Source: Sulfurospirillum sp. (GTDB lineage: Bacteria > Campylobacterota > Campylobacteria > Campylobacterales > QNZT01). From it: a DNA stretch of 5,670 nt. Shown piece after piece: positions 1 to 5,670 of this stretch. Under the pieces are notes generated by a model that had not been told where the DNA came from, ran no database searches, and saw only the letters and a program-made list of their open reading frames with translations. Position 1 is the stretch's first letter, and the number at the start of each line of letters is the position of its first letter. The stretch lies in the NCBI GenBank assembly GCA_003978455.1, contig QNZT01000028.1, positions 1 to 5,670 of the forward strand. Direction: 5' to 3'. A program made the position numbers and the translations under genes.

Positions 1-148
1 CCGGCGGCAGGGTCAATGCCATTAACTTAAGAGAATGTAAGCGCGGTTCATCTGCGCGTGAGCCCTCTGCTGAAGAGAACTTAGCGTTAGCGTAGCATTT
101 GGGACTTTGTTCCAAAAGCGTTAACTTAATGGTGTCCGGCGGCAGGGT
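1..148 (-). repeat. 135-bp-period repeat with inverted termini, in frame within sbcC
   Basis: The 13-mer ccggcggcagggt occurs at 1-13 and again at 136-148. Between the copies lie 12-bp inverted ends: ccattaacttaa at 19-30 and ttaacttaatgg at 121-132, which match at 11 of 12 positions as inverted repeats. The interior holds small potential hairpins, the best being tttgggac (98-105) with gttccaaa (109-116) around a 3-nt loop. The period of 135 bp equals 45 codons, and the sbcC frame reads through without a stop, giving DTIKLTLLEQSPKCYANAKF and onward to LTLPP. This peptide is rich in Ser, Pro and Thr and unlike the flanking Glu/Lys coiled coil. It could be a MITE-like or palindromic element, or the first unit of a longer tandem array cut by the window edge. 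Copy number in the genome cannot be seen here. Confidence 0.75.
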
Positions 149-3058
149 AACGGTGATCTCCGCTTTGAGATGCGCCTCCAGCTTTTTAGCCCGCTCTTCA
201 TGAACTGTTTTGCGCTTTTCATAGGTACTTTGCAGTTCACTGCACAAAATCTGAAGCCGTTCCATCTCCTCTTTCTGCGGCAACGCTTCATGAAATGCCT
301 CTACATCCGCAAAACCACTCTCTTGCAGCGCACTCTCAAACTCTTGAGAGAGTCTCTCTGCTTTCACTTTCGCACCGCTGATACGCTCTGTCAAGTCGTG
401 CAACTGCTTTTGCAACGCCTCCAGAGTGCTCTCCTTCGCCCCCAGCTCTTCTCTTCGTTCCTGACGTCTGCGCTCCAGCTCCCGAAATGCCGTCTCTCTC
501 TCGGAAGCGTACAGATCAAGGTCGGCGACATTGAGCAGTGCCAGCCGCTCCTTTTGCAACACCTCTATAACTTCACGCAACTTCGCTTCCCACGACCGGA
601 TGCCTTTCATCTCTTCATGAAGTGACTTCAAAGCGGCAGCAAACTCCCCTTTCTGTAACGCTTTTTCTTGCAGAAGTTTCTCTGTATCTTCGCGTTTTCG
701 CTCCATCTGTGTAAAGGTTTCAAAACGCTGCTGCAGTCGTTTGTAAACCTCCTGCAACGCTTCCACGAACACCTCCCCAAACGATGAAAGACGCTCCGAT
801 ATACGTGCTTTAACCTCTTCCACCCGCTTCTCCAACTCCGAGACTTTTCCTGCCGCGCCGTCCACTTCATTTTTCAAAAGCGCCAGTGACTTGTCCGTAT
901 CTGTAAACATACGGCGTTTTTGCTCCAGATCATGAAACTTCTCATCTCTGTTACGCAAAAGATCTTCACGTTCCGATGCAATCCGCTCCATATCCCGCAA
1001 CTGCGCACGCAACACTTCTACCTCATCCTGAAGGTGTTGTACCGTGTCATCAGAAAACACCAGACCCGCCGCATCTAAAACCTGCCGATACTGCGCTGCC
1101 TCCTCCTCTTTTTGGCTGAGCGCTTTCTCCGCATGTGCGATATCGCGTTCATACTCTACCAGCTTCTCTCTCAGCCCCTCCAGCCGCCGTTGCAGTTTCT
1201 CCTGTTTTTCCTCTTTCTCGCCGATCTCCTTCTCCAGCATATCCGGCTTCGCTTCGATATGGTGCTGCACATAGGGGTGTTCCGTCGCGCCGCAGAGGAA
1301 ACAGGGCTCTCCCTCTTTCAGTTTCAAACGGTCGGCTTCATACTTTTGCAGTAACATCTGCTGCTCTTTTTGCACCTGTAGCGCGCTGATAAGTGTTTTG
1401 AGCTCGGTAAGATGTTCATGAAGCGCACGATACTCTTTTTCCAGCCCCGCAAGACGCTCCCGCAGCGATGCCGCTTCCTCCCCGATCACCCTCTTTTGCG
1501 CCAGCACTTCATGAAGCGCCGTCGCGGCATCCAAAAAACGCTCTTTTTGGGCTATCGCTTTTTGCGTTTCCACTTTTCCGAGAATCAGTTTCTGATACTT
1601 CTCTTCCGTCTGACGATACGCTTCCAAAGCCTTTTGATACGCCGCTTCCGCCGTATCCAGTGCTGCTTTTTGCTGCGTAAAAAGTTTTTGCTTCTCCTCT
1701 TTTGCAGTTTCCGTTTCCGAGACTTTTTCCCGCACTCTCCGAAGCTCTTTCATAAGCGATGCATACTGACCGATCTCCGCTTCCAAAAGCCCCAGAGAGG
1801 CTCCCAGTACGGCATCTTCCCTGTGGCTGTCCAAAAAGTGCACTGTCTGTACCTGCTCTTCCTCCAGCACTTCGATCGTTTCGCAAAGCCGATCCTTTTC
1901 GGTTTGCAGTTTTTTTTCTCTCTCATGAAGTTGCATAAGATGCCTCTGCCGCTCTTGCAGATCTGCCCTTGCCGCCTGCTCTTTGACCAGCAGTTTACGC
2001 GCTTCGGTCAGTTTTTGCTGTGTCGCACGATACGCCTTTTGCTCTTTCTCAAAAAGCAGTTCCCCCTCTTCCACCTTCTCCCGCAATCCGGCAACCGTTT
2101 GCGACAACTGCTGCTGCTCCTCTAGTAGTGAAGCATAGTGTTTCTCATCTTCCCAAAGCTGTCCCGCGACTTCCTCTCTCTGTCGATAGAGTCCCTCCAG
2201 TTTCAGCGCCTTTTTCGCCCGCTCCAGTCTGACAAAATCCTCCCGGTGCGCCTCTTTCTCTTCTGAGATTTCCGCAAACGCAGTTGCCGCCTCGCCGGCT
2301 TCCTTCTCTAACTTCTCTTTCTCTCTCAGCCACGCTATCTGCTTCTCATACGCCGTGATCTGTGTTTTGTAGTGCGTTTTACGCTCCGTGATCTCCGAGA
2401 GCTCCTTCTCCAGCGCCTGACGCTCCTCCCGCTCCATCAGGGTGATCATACCCAGCTTCTCTTTTTCGATCTTTAGCCGCTGCTCCAGTTGTGTGAACTT
2501 TTCATACACTTTTTGGGAGATCACGGTGTAGATGTGTGTGCCGGTGATCTTCTCCAGCAGGTTTGAGCGCTCCGCCTCTTTGGCTTTCAAAAATGCATCA
2601 AAACTCCCCTGCGCCAGCATCATAGACTGGGAAAAGCGAACAAAATCCAGCCCCGTCAGCGCCTCCACCCGTTTGGGAACCTGACTCATCTTGCTCTCGA
2701 TGATCTTATCATCCCCCAGATCACAGAGCTCCATCTTCGGCGGTTGCAGCTTGCCATCAGCCTTTCCCCGCGCCCGCCGCTGTCCCCAGAAAGCACGATA
2801 CGATCTCCCTGAAACCTCAAACTCCACTTCACAGAAAGCCTCGCCGCTGTTTTCACTCATCAGCTCTGCGGGATTGGTCAGCCGCGCCGTACGCCCGTAG
2901 AGTGCACAACTGATGATATCCAGCAGCGTACTCTTTCCCGCACCTGTTGGACCGGTGATGGCAAAGAGCGGATTGTCACACAACCATGCCTCAAAATCGA
3001 TCTGCGTCTCTCCTTTGAGAGAGTTGATATTCAGGGCACGGAGTTTAAGGATTTTCAT
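1..3058 (-). CDS. sbcC: SbcC, ATPase subunit of the SbcCD DNA nuclease (3' end beyond the window)
   Basis: This is a Rad50-type SMC-like ATPase that would pair with SbcD to open and cut hairpins and protein-blocked double-strand ends in the cytoplasm. The protein starts MKILKLRALNINSLKG. A Walker A motif GPTGAGKST lies at residues 36-44, and a Q-loop MMLAQGSFDAFL has its Gln at residue 150. A long Glu/Lys/Gln/Leu-rich coiled coil follows from about residue 190. The zinc hook CFLC is at residues 586-589, followed by GATEHPY. A second arm of similar length then returns towards about residue 970. The frame is open for 1019 codons to the left edge. The C-terminal signature motif and Walker B are not seen and should lie outside the window; E. 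coli SbcC is about 1,050 aa, so the complete protein would be longer than usual. Residues 971-1015 are encoded by a repeat element. The start overlaps sbcD by 14 nt and has an AGAGG site 9 nt upstream. Family assignment is firm; whether the distal part is intact is unknown. Confidence 0.95.
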   Translation of the reverse strand, partial: MKILKLRALNINSLKGETQIDFEAWLCDNPLFAITGPTGAGKSTLLDIISCALYGRTARLTNPAELMSENSGEAFCEVEFEVSGRSYRAFWGQRRARGKADGKLQPPKMELCDLGDDKIIESKMSQVPKRVEALTGLDFVRFSQSMMLAQGSFDAFLKAKEAERSNLLEKITGTHIYTVISQKVYEKFTQLEQRLKIEKEKLGMITLMEREERQALEKELSEITERKTHYKTQITAYEKQIAWLREKEKLEKEAGEAATAFAEISEEKEAHREDFVRLERAKKALKLEGLYRQREEVAGQLWEDEKHYASLLEEQQQLSQTVAGLREKVEEGELLFEKEQKAYRATQQKLTEARKLLVKEQAARADLQERQRHLMQLHEREKKLQTEKDRLCETIEVLEEEQVQTVHFLDSHREDAVLGASLGLLEAEIGQYASLMKELRRVREKVSETETAKEEKQKLFTQQKAALDTAEAAYQKALEAYRQTEEKYQKLILGKVETQKAIAQKERFLDAATALHEVLAQKRVIGEEAASLRERLAGLEKEYRALHEHLTELKTLISALQVQKEQQMLLQKYEADRLKLKEGEPCFLCGATEHPYVQHHIEAKPDMLEKEIGEKEEKQEKLQRRLEGLREKLVEYERDIAHAEKALSQKEEEAAQYRQVLDAAGLVFSDDTVQHLQDEVEVLRAQLRDMERIASEREDLLRNRDEKFHDLEQKRRMFTDTDKSLALLKNEVDGAAGKVSELEKRVEEVKARISERLSSFGEVFVEALQEVYKRLQQRFETFTQMERKREDTEKLLQEKALQKGEFAAALKSLHEEMKGIRSWEAKLREVIEVLQKERLALLNVADLDLYASERETAFRELERRRQERREELGAKESTLEALQKQLHDLTERISGAKVKAERLSQEFESALQESGFADVEAFHEALPQKEEMERLQILCSELQSTYEKRKTVHEERAKKLEAHLKAEITVTLPPDTIKLTLLEQSPKCYANAKFSSAEGSRADEPRLHSLKLMALTLPP

Positions 3059-4226
3059 CGTTTTGTACCTCTGAGACAACCTCTTTAAAGCGCCTGATCA
3101 GCACCTCACGCATCTGCTCATCTTCGGAGCTATCCGCATCCAGACGCTTTTCAAACACCTCCAGCGGTGTCAGTTCATCGAGACTGATCGCCTCGACATC
3201 GTGCTCTCTAAGCCGGGCTACACTCTGCTCCAGACGCACCAGCAACAGCTGCAACCCCATCTCCTCCGCCGCCTGACGGATACGCCGGTTTGCTTCGTAG
3301 GGATTGTCGTCATCGACATGCACTTCGATCCAACTCTCTTTCTCCCCAATATTTTCCAGAGCTTCCAGCACTTCATGAAGCTTCCCGCGCAAAGAGAGCA
3401 GCGGTCGGAACAGAGGGATATCCACCCGCTCCACCTGCGGCACGCGCCCCTCAAATGTGACAATATTGACCCGCTTCTGCCCCGTCTCGCTGAAACTGAG
3501 CGGGATCGGCGACCCGCTGTACCAGACACCCTCTCCTACACGCTGATTTTTATGCAGATGTCCCAGCGCGGTATAGTCAAAAAGCGAAACAAAAAAAGCG
3601 CTGTCGATATGCAGACTCCCGCCTACGTAAATCTCCCGTTCCGATTCGCTGGACTTGCCGCCGAGCGTCGTCAGATGCCCCATCCCGATGATAGGGATAT
3701 CCCTCCCAGCACGCACTTTTTCGGCAGCTTCGCAGACCGTACGATAGTAGTGCTCTATCCCCTCCGTCAGTTGCCGCTCCTTCTCGGAAACGCAGCTGCT
3801 TTCCAGTGACTTTCGCACCATCCCCTCACGCAAAAACGGCACCGCACAGACGATACCCGCCGCCTCCCCGTCCTTTTCGATGACAATCGGCTCCGGTATC
3901 TCCTCCCCCGTGACCAGATCCACACGCATCGCTTCGAGCAACTGTCTGGGTGCTTTGAGTGTAGCAATAGAGTCGTGATTGCCCGCAGTGACAACCATAC
4001 GACAGCTACTCTCATGAAGCTGACGGATAAAGTTGTAGTAGAGCTCAAGCGCATAGTTGGGCGGTGTTCCCGTATCGAAGATATCACCCGAAACCAGAAG
4101 CACGTCGATCTCCCGGTGAAGAATGGTTTCATAAAGCCACGACAGAAAAGCTTTATGCTCTTCATAACGGCTCTTGCCCATAAAGTTCTGCCCCAGATGC
4201 CAGTCGGAAGTGTGAAGGATTTTCAT
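3045..4226 (-). CDS. sbcD: SbcD, Mre11-type nuclease subunit of SbcCD
   Basis: This is a Mn-dependent phosphoesterase that gives SbcCD its exonuclease and hairpin endonuclease activity. The 393-residue length is normal for the family. Metallophosphatase motifs appear in order: DWHLGQ with D8 and H10, SGDIFD with D48, GNHDS with N83 and H84, MGHLT with H184, and LGHLHKNQ with H223 and H225. All expected metal ligands are therefore present. The C-terminal part (about 270-393) is charged and fits the capping and SbcC-binding region. The start is set by the family-typical MKILHTSDWHLG. No Shine-Dalgarno precedes it, and a TATAAT box ends only 6 nt before the ATG, so the mRNA may be leaderless. 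Its stop lies inside the first codons of sbcC (14-nt overlap), so the two genes should be cotranscribed and translationally coupled. The first 12 bases of both genes are identical. Confidence 0.97.
   Translation of the reverse strand: MKILHTSDWHLGQNFMGKSRYEEHKAFLSWLYETILHREIDVLLVSGDIFDTGTPPNYALELYYNFIRQLHESSCRMVVTAGNHDSIATLKAPRQLLEAMRVDLVTGEEIPEPIVIEKDGEAAGIVCAVPFLREGMVRKSLESSCVSEKERQLTEGIEHYYRTVCEAAEKVRAGRDIPIIGMGHLTTLGGKSSESEREIYVGGSLHIDSAFFVSLFDYTALGHLHKNQRVGEGVWYSGSPIPLSFSETGQKRVNIVTFEGRVPQVERVDIPLFRPLLSLRGKLHEVLEALENIGEKESWIEVHVDDDNPYEANRRIRQAAEEMGLQLLLVRLEQSVARLREHDVEAISLDELTPLEVFEKRLDADSSEDEQMREVLIRRFKEVVSEVQNDENP
3068..3072 (-). promoter_or_regulatory. Ribosome binding site of sbcC inside sbcD
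   Basis: AGAGG on the minus strand lies within the last codons of sbcD, 9 nt before the sbcC ATG at 3058. It supports that start, which also gives the expected MKILKLRALNI N-terminus of SbcC. Confidence 0.6.
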
Positions 4227-4232
4227 AAGGAT

Positions 4233-4238
4233 ATTATA
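4233..4238 (-). promoter_or_regulatory. Putative -10 box of the sbcDC operon, leaderless start
   Basis: Reading the minus strand, TATAAT is followed by ATCCTT and then the sbcD ATG. A start site about 7 nt downstream of the box would fall on or next to the A of the ATG. No purine-rich Shine-Dalgarno exists before the ATG, which agrees with a leaderless message. No good -35 hexamer is seen 16-18 bp upstream; the main sigma factor of Campylobacterota is known to depend little on one. Confidence 0.55.
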
Positions 4239-4350
4239 CAGCGGTTTGCTTATTGCGACAGAGATTATCTAAATACGATCAGTGTTGTTTTTCACTCATT
4301 CGCTTTTGCAGGATCTCTCAATAGACTCTTTTTTATCAAAAACATCAGAA

Positions 4351-4400
4351 GATAGTTGTCAAATTGACAAACTGTAAAAATTTGGTTACAATCAACTATC
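4351..4400. promoter_or_regulatory. Candidate operator: two nested inverted repeats around the cassette promoter
   Basis: A perfect 8-bp inverted repeat, GATAGTTG (4351-4358) and CAACTATC (4393-4400), brackets the promoter core. Nested in its left side is a perfect 7-bp inverted repeat with one central base, TTGTCAA-A-TTGACAA (4356-4370), which contains the -35 hexamer. The first gene downstream encodes an HTH protein, so autorepression is the natural reading. Binding by that protein is inferred, not shown. Confidence 0.55.
4364..4392 (+). promoter_or_regulatory. Sigma-70-type promoter of the HTH/nucleotidyltransferase operon
   Basis: A consensus -35 TTGACA (4364-4369) is separated by exactly 17 bp from a -10 TACAAT (4387-4392). 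The expected transcription start is near 4398-4399, giving a leader of about 13-14 nt before the ATG at 4412. The promoter overlaps an in-frame TTG at 4364, which rules that codon out as the translation start. Confidence 0.8.
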
Positions 4401-4406
4401 AAAGGA
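4401..4406 (+). promoter_or_regulatory. Ribosome binding site deciding the start at 4412
   Basis: AAAGGA ends 5 nt before the ATG at 4412. Together with the promoter just upstream it fixes the start there rather than at the upstream in-frame TTG. Confidence 0.7.
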
Positions 4407-4411
4407 TCATC

Positions 4412-4849
4412 ATGAAAGCTTCTAACAAAAGTTTTGAGCAGTTGCTTCATCTCAAAGGGATCAGTAAAAAAGCTTTTTCTGAATATTCAGGGATTTCGTA
4501 CAATACCGTTGCCGGCTGGAAAAAGTCGGGATTTGTGCCTCCCTATGCTATGGTACTGTTACGCCGAATGCCGACATCGAAAGCTAGCGTCAGTGCCGGA
4601 GAGTTGATCGAGGCAGGACTTCCCCGGGCGATTCTCTGGAATAGTCAGAGTGACAAACAGGTGCCGGTCGATATCTTTATCGTCTCTACACTTCAAAAAG
4701 CTTATAACGGCTTTGTGATCGACAAGCTTGCAGAGTTTTTTGGAGAGGAAAGTGTTCTGGCTGCACTCTTGAAACACAAAGAGCGTATCTCGGACAGATT
4801 AGTACAGCGTGTCATCATACACCTTCAAAGAGTTCCACAACCGGCATGA
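4412..4849 (+). CDS. HTH-domain antitoxin-like regulator paired with an AbiEii-family toxin
   Basis: This is a 145-residue soluble protein with two visible parts. Residues 8-53 form a helix-turn-helix of the phage-repressor kind, with a first helix around SKKAFSEYSG, a recognition segment ISYNTVAGWKK, and a following VPPYAMVLLRRM. Residues about 69-120 start GLPRAILWN and continue with aliphatic helices and FFGEESVLAAL. This resembles the small domain (LPR-x-x-x-W start) often encoded next to AbiEii-type nucleotidyltransferases and presumed to be the antitoxin; the resemblance is from memory of the families. There is no signal peptide or membrane segment. The gene ends in an ATGA overlap with the toxin gene, so antitoxin is made first and translation is coupled. 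It probably binds the inverted repeats over its own promoter. It is shorter than classical AbiEi, so it is not called abiEi. Base composition is lower in GC than sbcCD. DNA binding is well supported; the antitoxin role is inferred. Confidence 0.85.
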   Translation: MKASNKSFEQLLHLKGISKKAFSEYSGISYNTVAGWKKSGFVPPYAMVLLRRMPTSKASVSAGELIEAGLPRAILWNSQSDKQVPVDIFIVSTLQKAYNGFVIDKLAEFFGEESVLAALLKHKERISDRLVQRVIIHLQRVPQPA

Positions 4850-5532
4850 TCAATCCAAAAACAGAAACCCTCCTGGAAAAGTTCAAGGAGATAACACTTT
4901 TTGAAAAACATCATGCCATTTTGATCGGAGGAACAGCTTTGGCATACCATTTGGGACATAGAGAGAGTTTCGATCTCGACATCTGTTTCCCCTTTGCCAA
5001 AAAACTTCCGGCACTTGATTTTTTAGGATCTCTTCATGAAGTGATTCCTATCGAATTTGACCAAAGCATCATCGACACCACCATCAATGAAGGAGGCGAT
5101 ATCGACAAGATAATGCAGCGTTTCATCATCGATGACGTTAAAGTCGATTTTATGATCAACCCTTCAAGCAATATTTATGAAAGTGAAATACTGCAAAAAG
5201 ATGATACCTTCTCATACGGAGCACTGCATATCGCTTCGATAGAAAGCATTTTTAAACTCAAATCTCTGCTTCTTCTGGATCGCAATAAGATACGGGATCT
5301 TTACGATATAGTTTACCTGATGAAGTATCAAGGATTTAGCGGTAAAGATTTCATTGAAATGATTCAGCATTATCGCATCACTTATCTTCCCCAGCATATT
5401 ATGCAGCTTATAGAAGCCAAAAATGAAGATCCATTCGACACAGAGGGAATTGAAAATCCTACGATTGGGCTAACCGAATATGAAGCGCTAAAAGCGTACC
5501 TTCTCAAAGCAATTTCAGGCAAGTGCCTCTGA
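4846..5532 (+). CDS. AbiEii/AbiGii-family nucleotidyltransferase, putative toxin
   Basis: This 228-residue protein belongs to the nucleotidyltransferase-fold AbiEii group, whose members act as toxins of TA and abortive-infection systems (related MenT toxins modify tRNA ends). The signature is clear: LIGGTALAYHLGHRESFDLDI, with GG at 28-29 and metal-binding D43 and D45. A likely third carboxylate is D101 in VKVDF. The family block IASIESIFKLKSLLLLDRNKIRDLYDI spans residues 129-155, with the conserved Lys at 139 and D151 and D154 in RDLYDI. All core residues are present, so the enzyme looks active. The start is the ATG overlapping the upstream stop as ATGA; no separate strong ribosome site is needed. 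Many sampled stretches are only 33-40% GC, well below the neighbours, which suggests acquisition by transfer. The substrate cannot be told from sequence; a role in phage defence is inference. Confidence 0.92.
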   Translation: MINPKTETLLEKFKEITLFEKHHAILIGGTALAYHLGHRESFDLDICFPFAKKLPALDFLGSLHEVIPIEFDQSIIDTTINEGGDIDKIMQRFIIDDVKVDFMINPSSNIYESEILQKDDTFSYGALHIASIESIFKLKSLLLLDRNKIRDLYDIVYLMKYQGFSGKDFIEMIQHYRITYLPQHIMQLIEAKNEDPFDTEGIENPTIGLTEYEALKAYLLKAISGKCL

Positions 5533-5552
5533 CCAGTTAGCCCCTTGCCTGA
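5515..5552. terminator. Possible bidirectional terminator hairpin between convergent genes
   Basis: A perfect 9-bp inverted repeat, TCAGGCAAG (5515-5523) and CTTGCCTGA (5544-5552), encloses a 20-nt loop. The left arm is inside the end of the toxin gene and includes bases just before its stop at 5530-5532. It is followed by the AT-rich taattatta but by no real T-run on either strand, so termination is uncertain. Its position between two convergent genes is the main support. Confidence 0.35.
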
Positions 5553-5571
5553 TAATTATTACATTGTGAAT

Positions 5572-5670
5572 TTACTCCACCAATGCGCTCAGATACCCCA
5601 CGACCCGTTTTGTATCGCCGCTGGCGTCGGCGCTGGTGCGGTAGTCCAGCAGTTCGGTTTTCAGACCCGC
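5572..5670 (-). CDS. amrB: Memo-like protein, AmmeMemoRadiSam system protein B (C-terminal 32 residues)
   Basis: Only the last 32 codons are in the window, followed by a TAA at 5572-5574. The visible tail includes LLDYRTSADASGDTKRVVGY and ends SALVE. The pattern of a Tyr/Ser-rich strand, S-x-D-x-SGD and VVGY is typical of the C-terminus of the Memo family, which resembles extradiol dioxygenases in fold and is often encoded with AMMECR1 and radical-SAM partners. The biochemical role of the bacterial family is not settled. The gene is about 65% GC in the sampled line, in sharp contrast to the cassette, and it converges on the toxin gene with a 39-bp gap. The call rests on a short tail, so it is good but not certain. 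Confidence 0.75.
   Translation of the reverse strand, partial: AGLKTELLDYRTSADASGDTKRVVGYLSALVE

Noticed and set aside
1..148. CRISPR array or RNA gene at the left edge
   Set aside because: Only one full period is visible, the unit is far longer than a repeat-spacer unit, and no tRNA- or rRNA-like structure can be drawn; an inverted-repeat element fits better.
628..870. Minus-strand short frames within sbcC (also 1509-1886 and 2145-2333)
   Set aside because: They are alternative frames of the same strand inside the continuous sbcC reading frame and have low-complexity Arg/Ser/Gly translations.
1412..2125. Long plus-strand open frame (237 codons) opposite sbcC
   Set aside because: It is antisense to the well-supported SbcC coiled coil. 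Its composition (Leu/Phe/Arg-rich) is what the reverse of a Glu/Lys/Gln-rich gene gives, and it has no recognisable domain. The open frames at 170-625, 1044-1274, 1112-1354 and 1135-1389 are rejected for the same reason.
3201..3809. Plus-strand open frame opposite sbcD (also 3975-4355)
   Set aside because: Both lie antisense to SbcD regions that carry conserved motifs, and neither shows a family signature or a ribosome site.
4331..4346. Hairpin-like ttttttatcaaaaa in the intergenic region
   Set aside because: The stem would consist only of A-T pairs with a three-base loop, too weak to call a terminator or regulator.
4364..4411. Upstream TTG start adding 16 residues to the HTH protein
   Set aside because: The TTG is part of the -35 hexamer and lies upstream of the predicted transcript start; the ATG at 4412 has a good AAAGGA site.

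Overview
The window looks like a bacterial chromosome, most likely a mesophilic Campylobacterota (Sulfurovum/Nitratifractor-like). That placement is an inference from the overall feel of the proteins and the gene set, not from a marker gene. Most of the sequence is moderately GC-rich (many sampled 60-base lines in sbcC, sbcD and the right-hand gene are 55-65% GC). The block from about 4230 to 5550 is clearly more AT-rich (most sampled lines 33-48% GC).

Layout. (1) Positions 4226 down to 1, minus strand: an sbcD-sbcC operon for the Mre11-Rad50-type nuclease/ATPase complex. sbcD is complete (393 aa). sbcC overlaps its end by 14 nt and runs off the left edge after 1019 codons, so the C-terminal ATPase lobe is not visible. 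(2) Positions 1-148, inside sbcC: a 135-bp-period direct repeat containing a short element with near-perfect 12-bp terminal inverted repeats, translated in frame as part of SbcC. (3) Positions 4227-4411: a divergent intergenic region. It has a likely leaderless promoter for sbcD on the minus strand and a near-consensus promoter with two nested inverted repeats (candidate operator) on the plus strand. (4) Positions 4412-5532, plus strand: a two-gene, ATGA-coupled module. The first gene is a 145-aa helix-turn-helix protein with a C-terminal antitoxin-like domain; the second is a 228-aa AbiEii-family nucleotidyltransferase. Together they look like a toxin-antitoxin or abortive-infection cassette. 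(5) Positions 5572-5670, minus strand: the last 32 codons of a Memo-like (AmmeMemoRadiSam protein B) gene, convergent with the toxin gene and separated from it by 39 bp containing part of an imperfect terminator-like hairpin.

How it fits together. SbcCD would process hairpins and blocked DNA ends. The AT-rich cassette looks like an acquired defence/TA module placed between sbcD and the Memo gene, with its own probably autoregulated promoter. The most unusual item is the repeat element in frame within sbcC, at the place where the second coiled-coil arm should return to the ATPase head. It resembles in principle the in-frame palindromic elements known in Rickettsia proteins.
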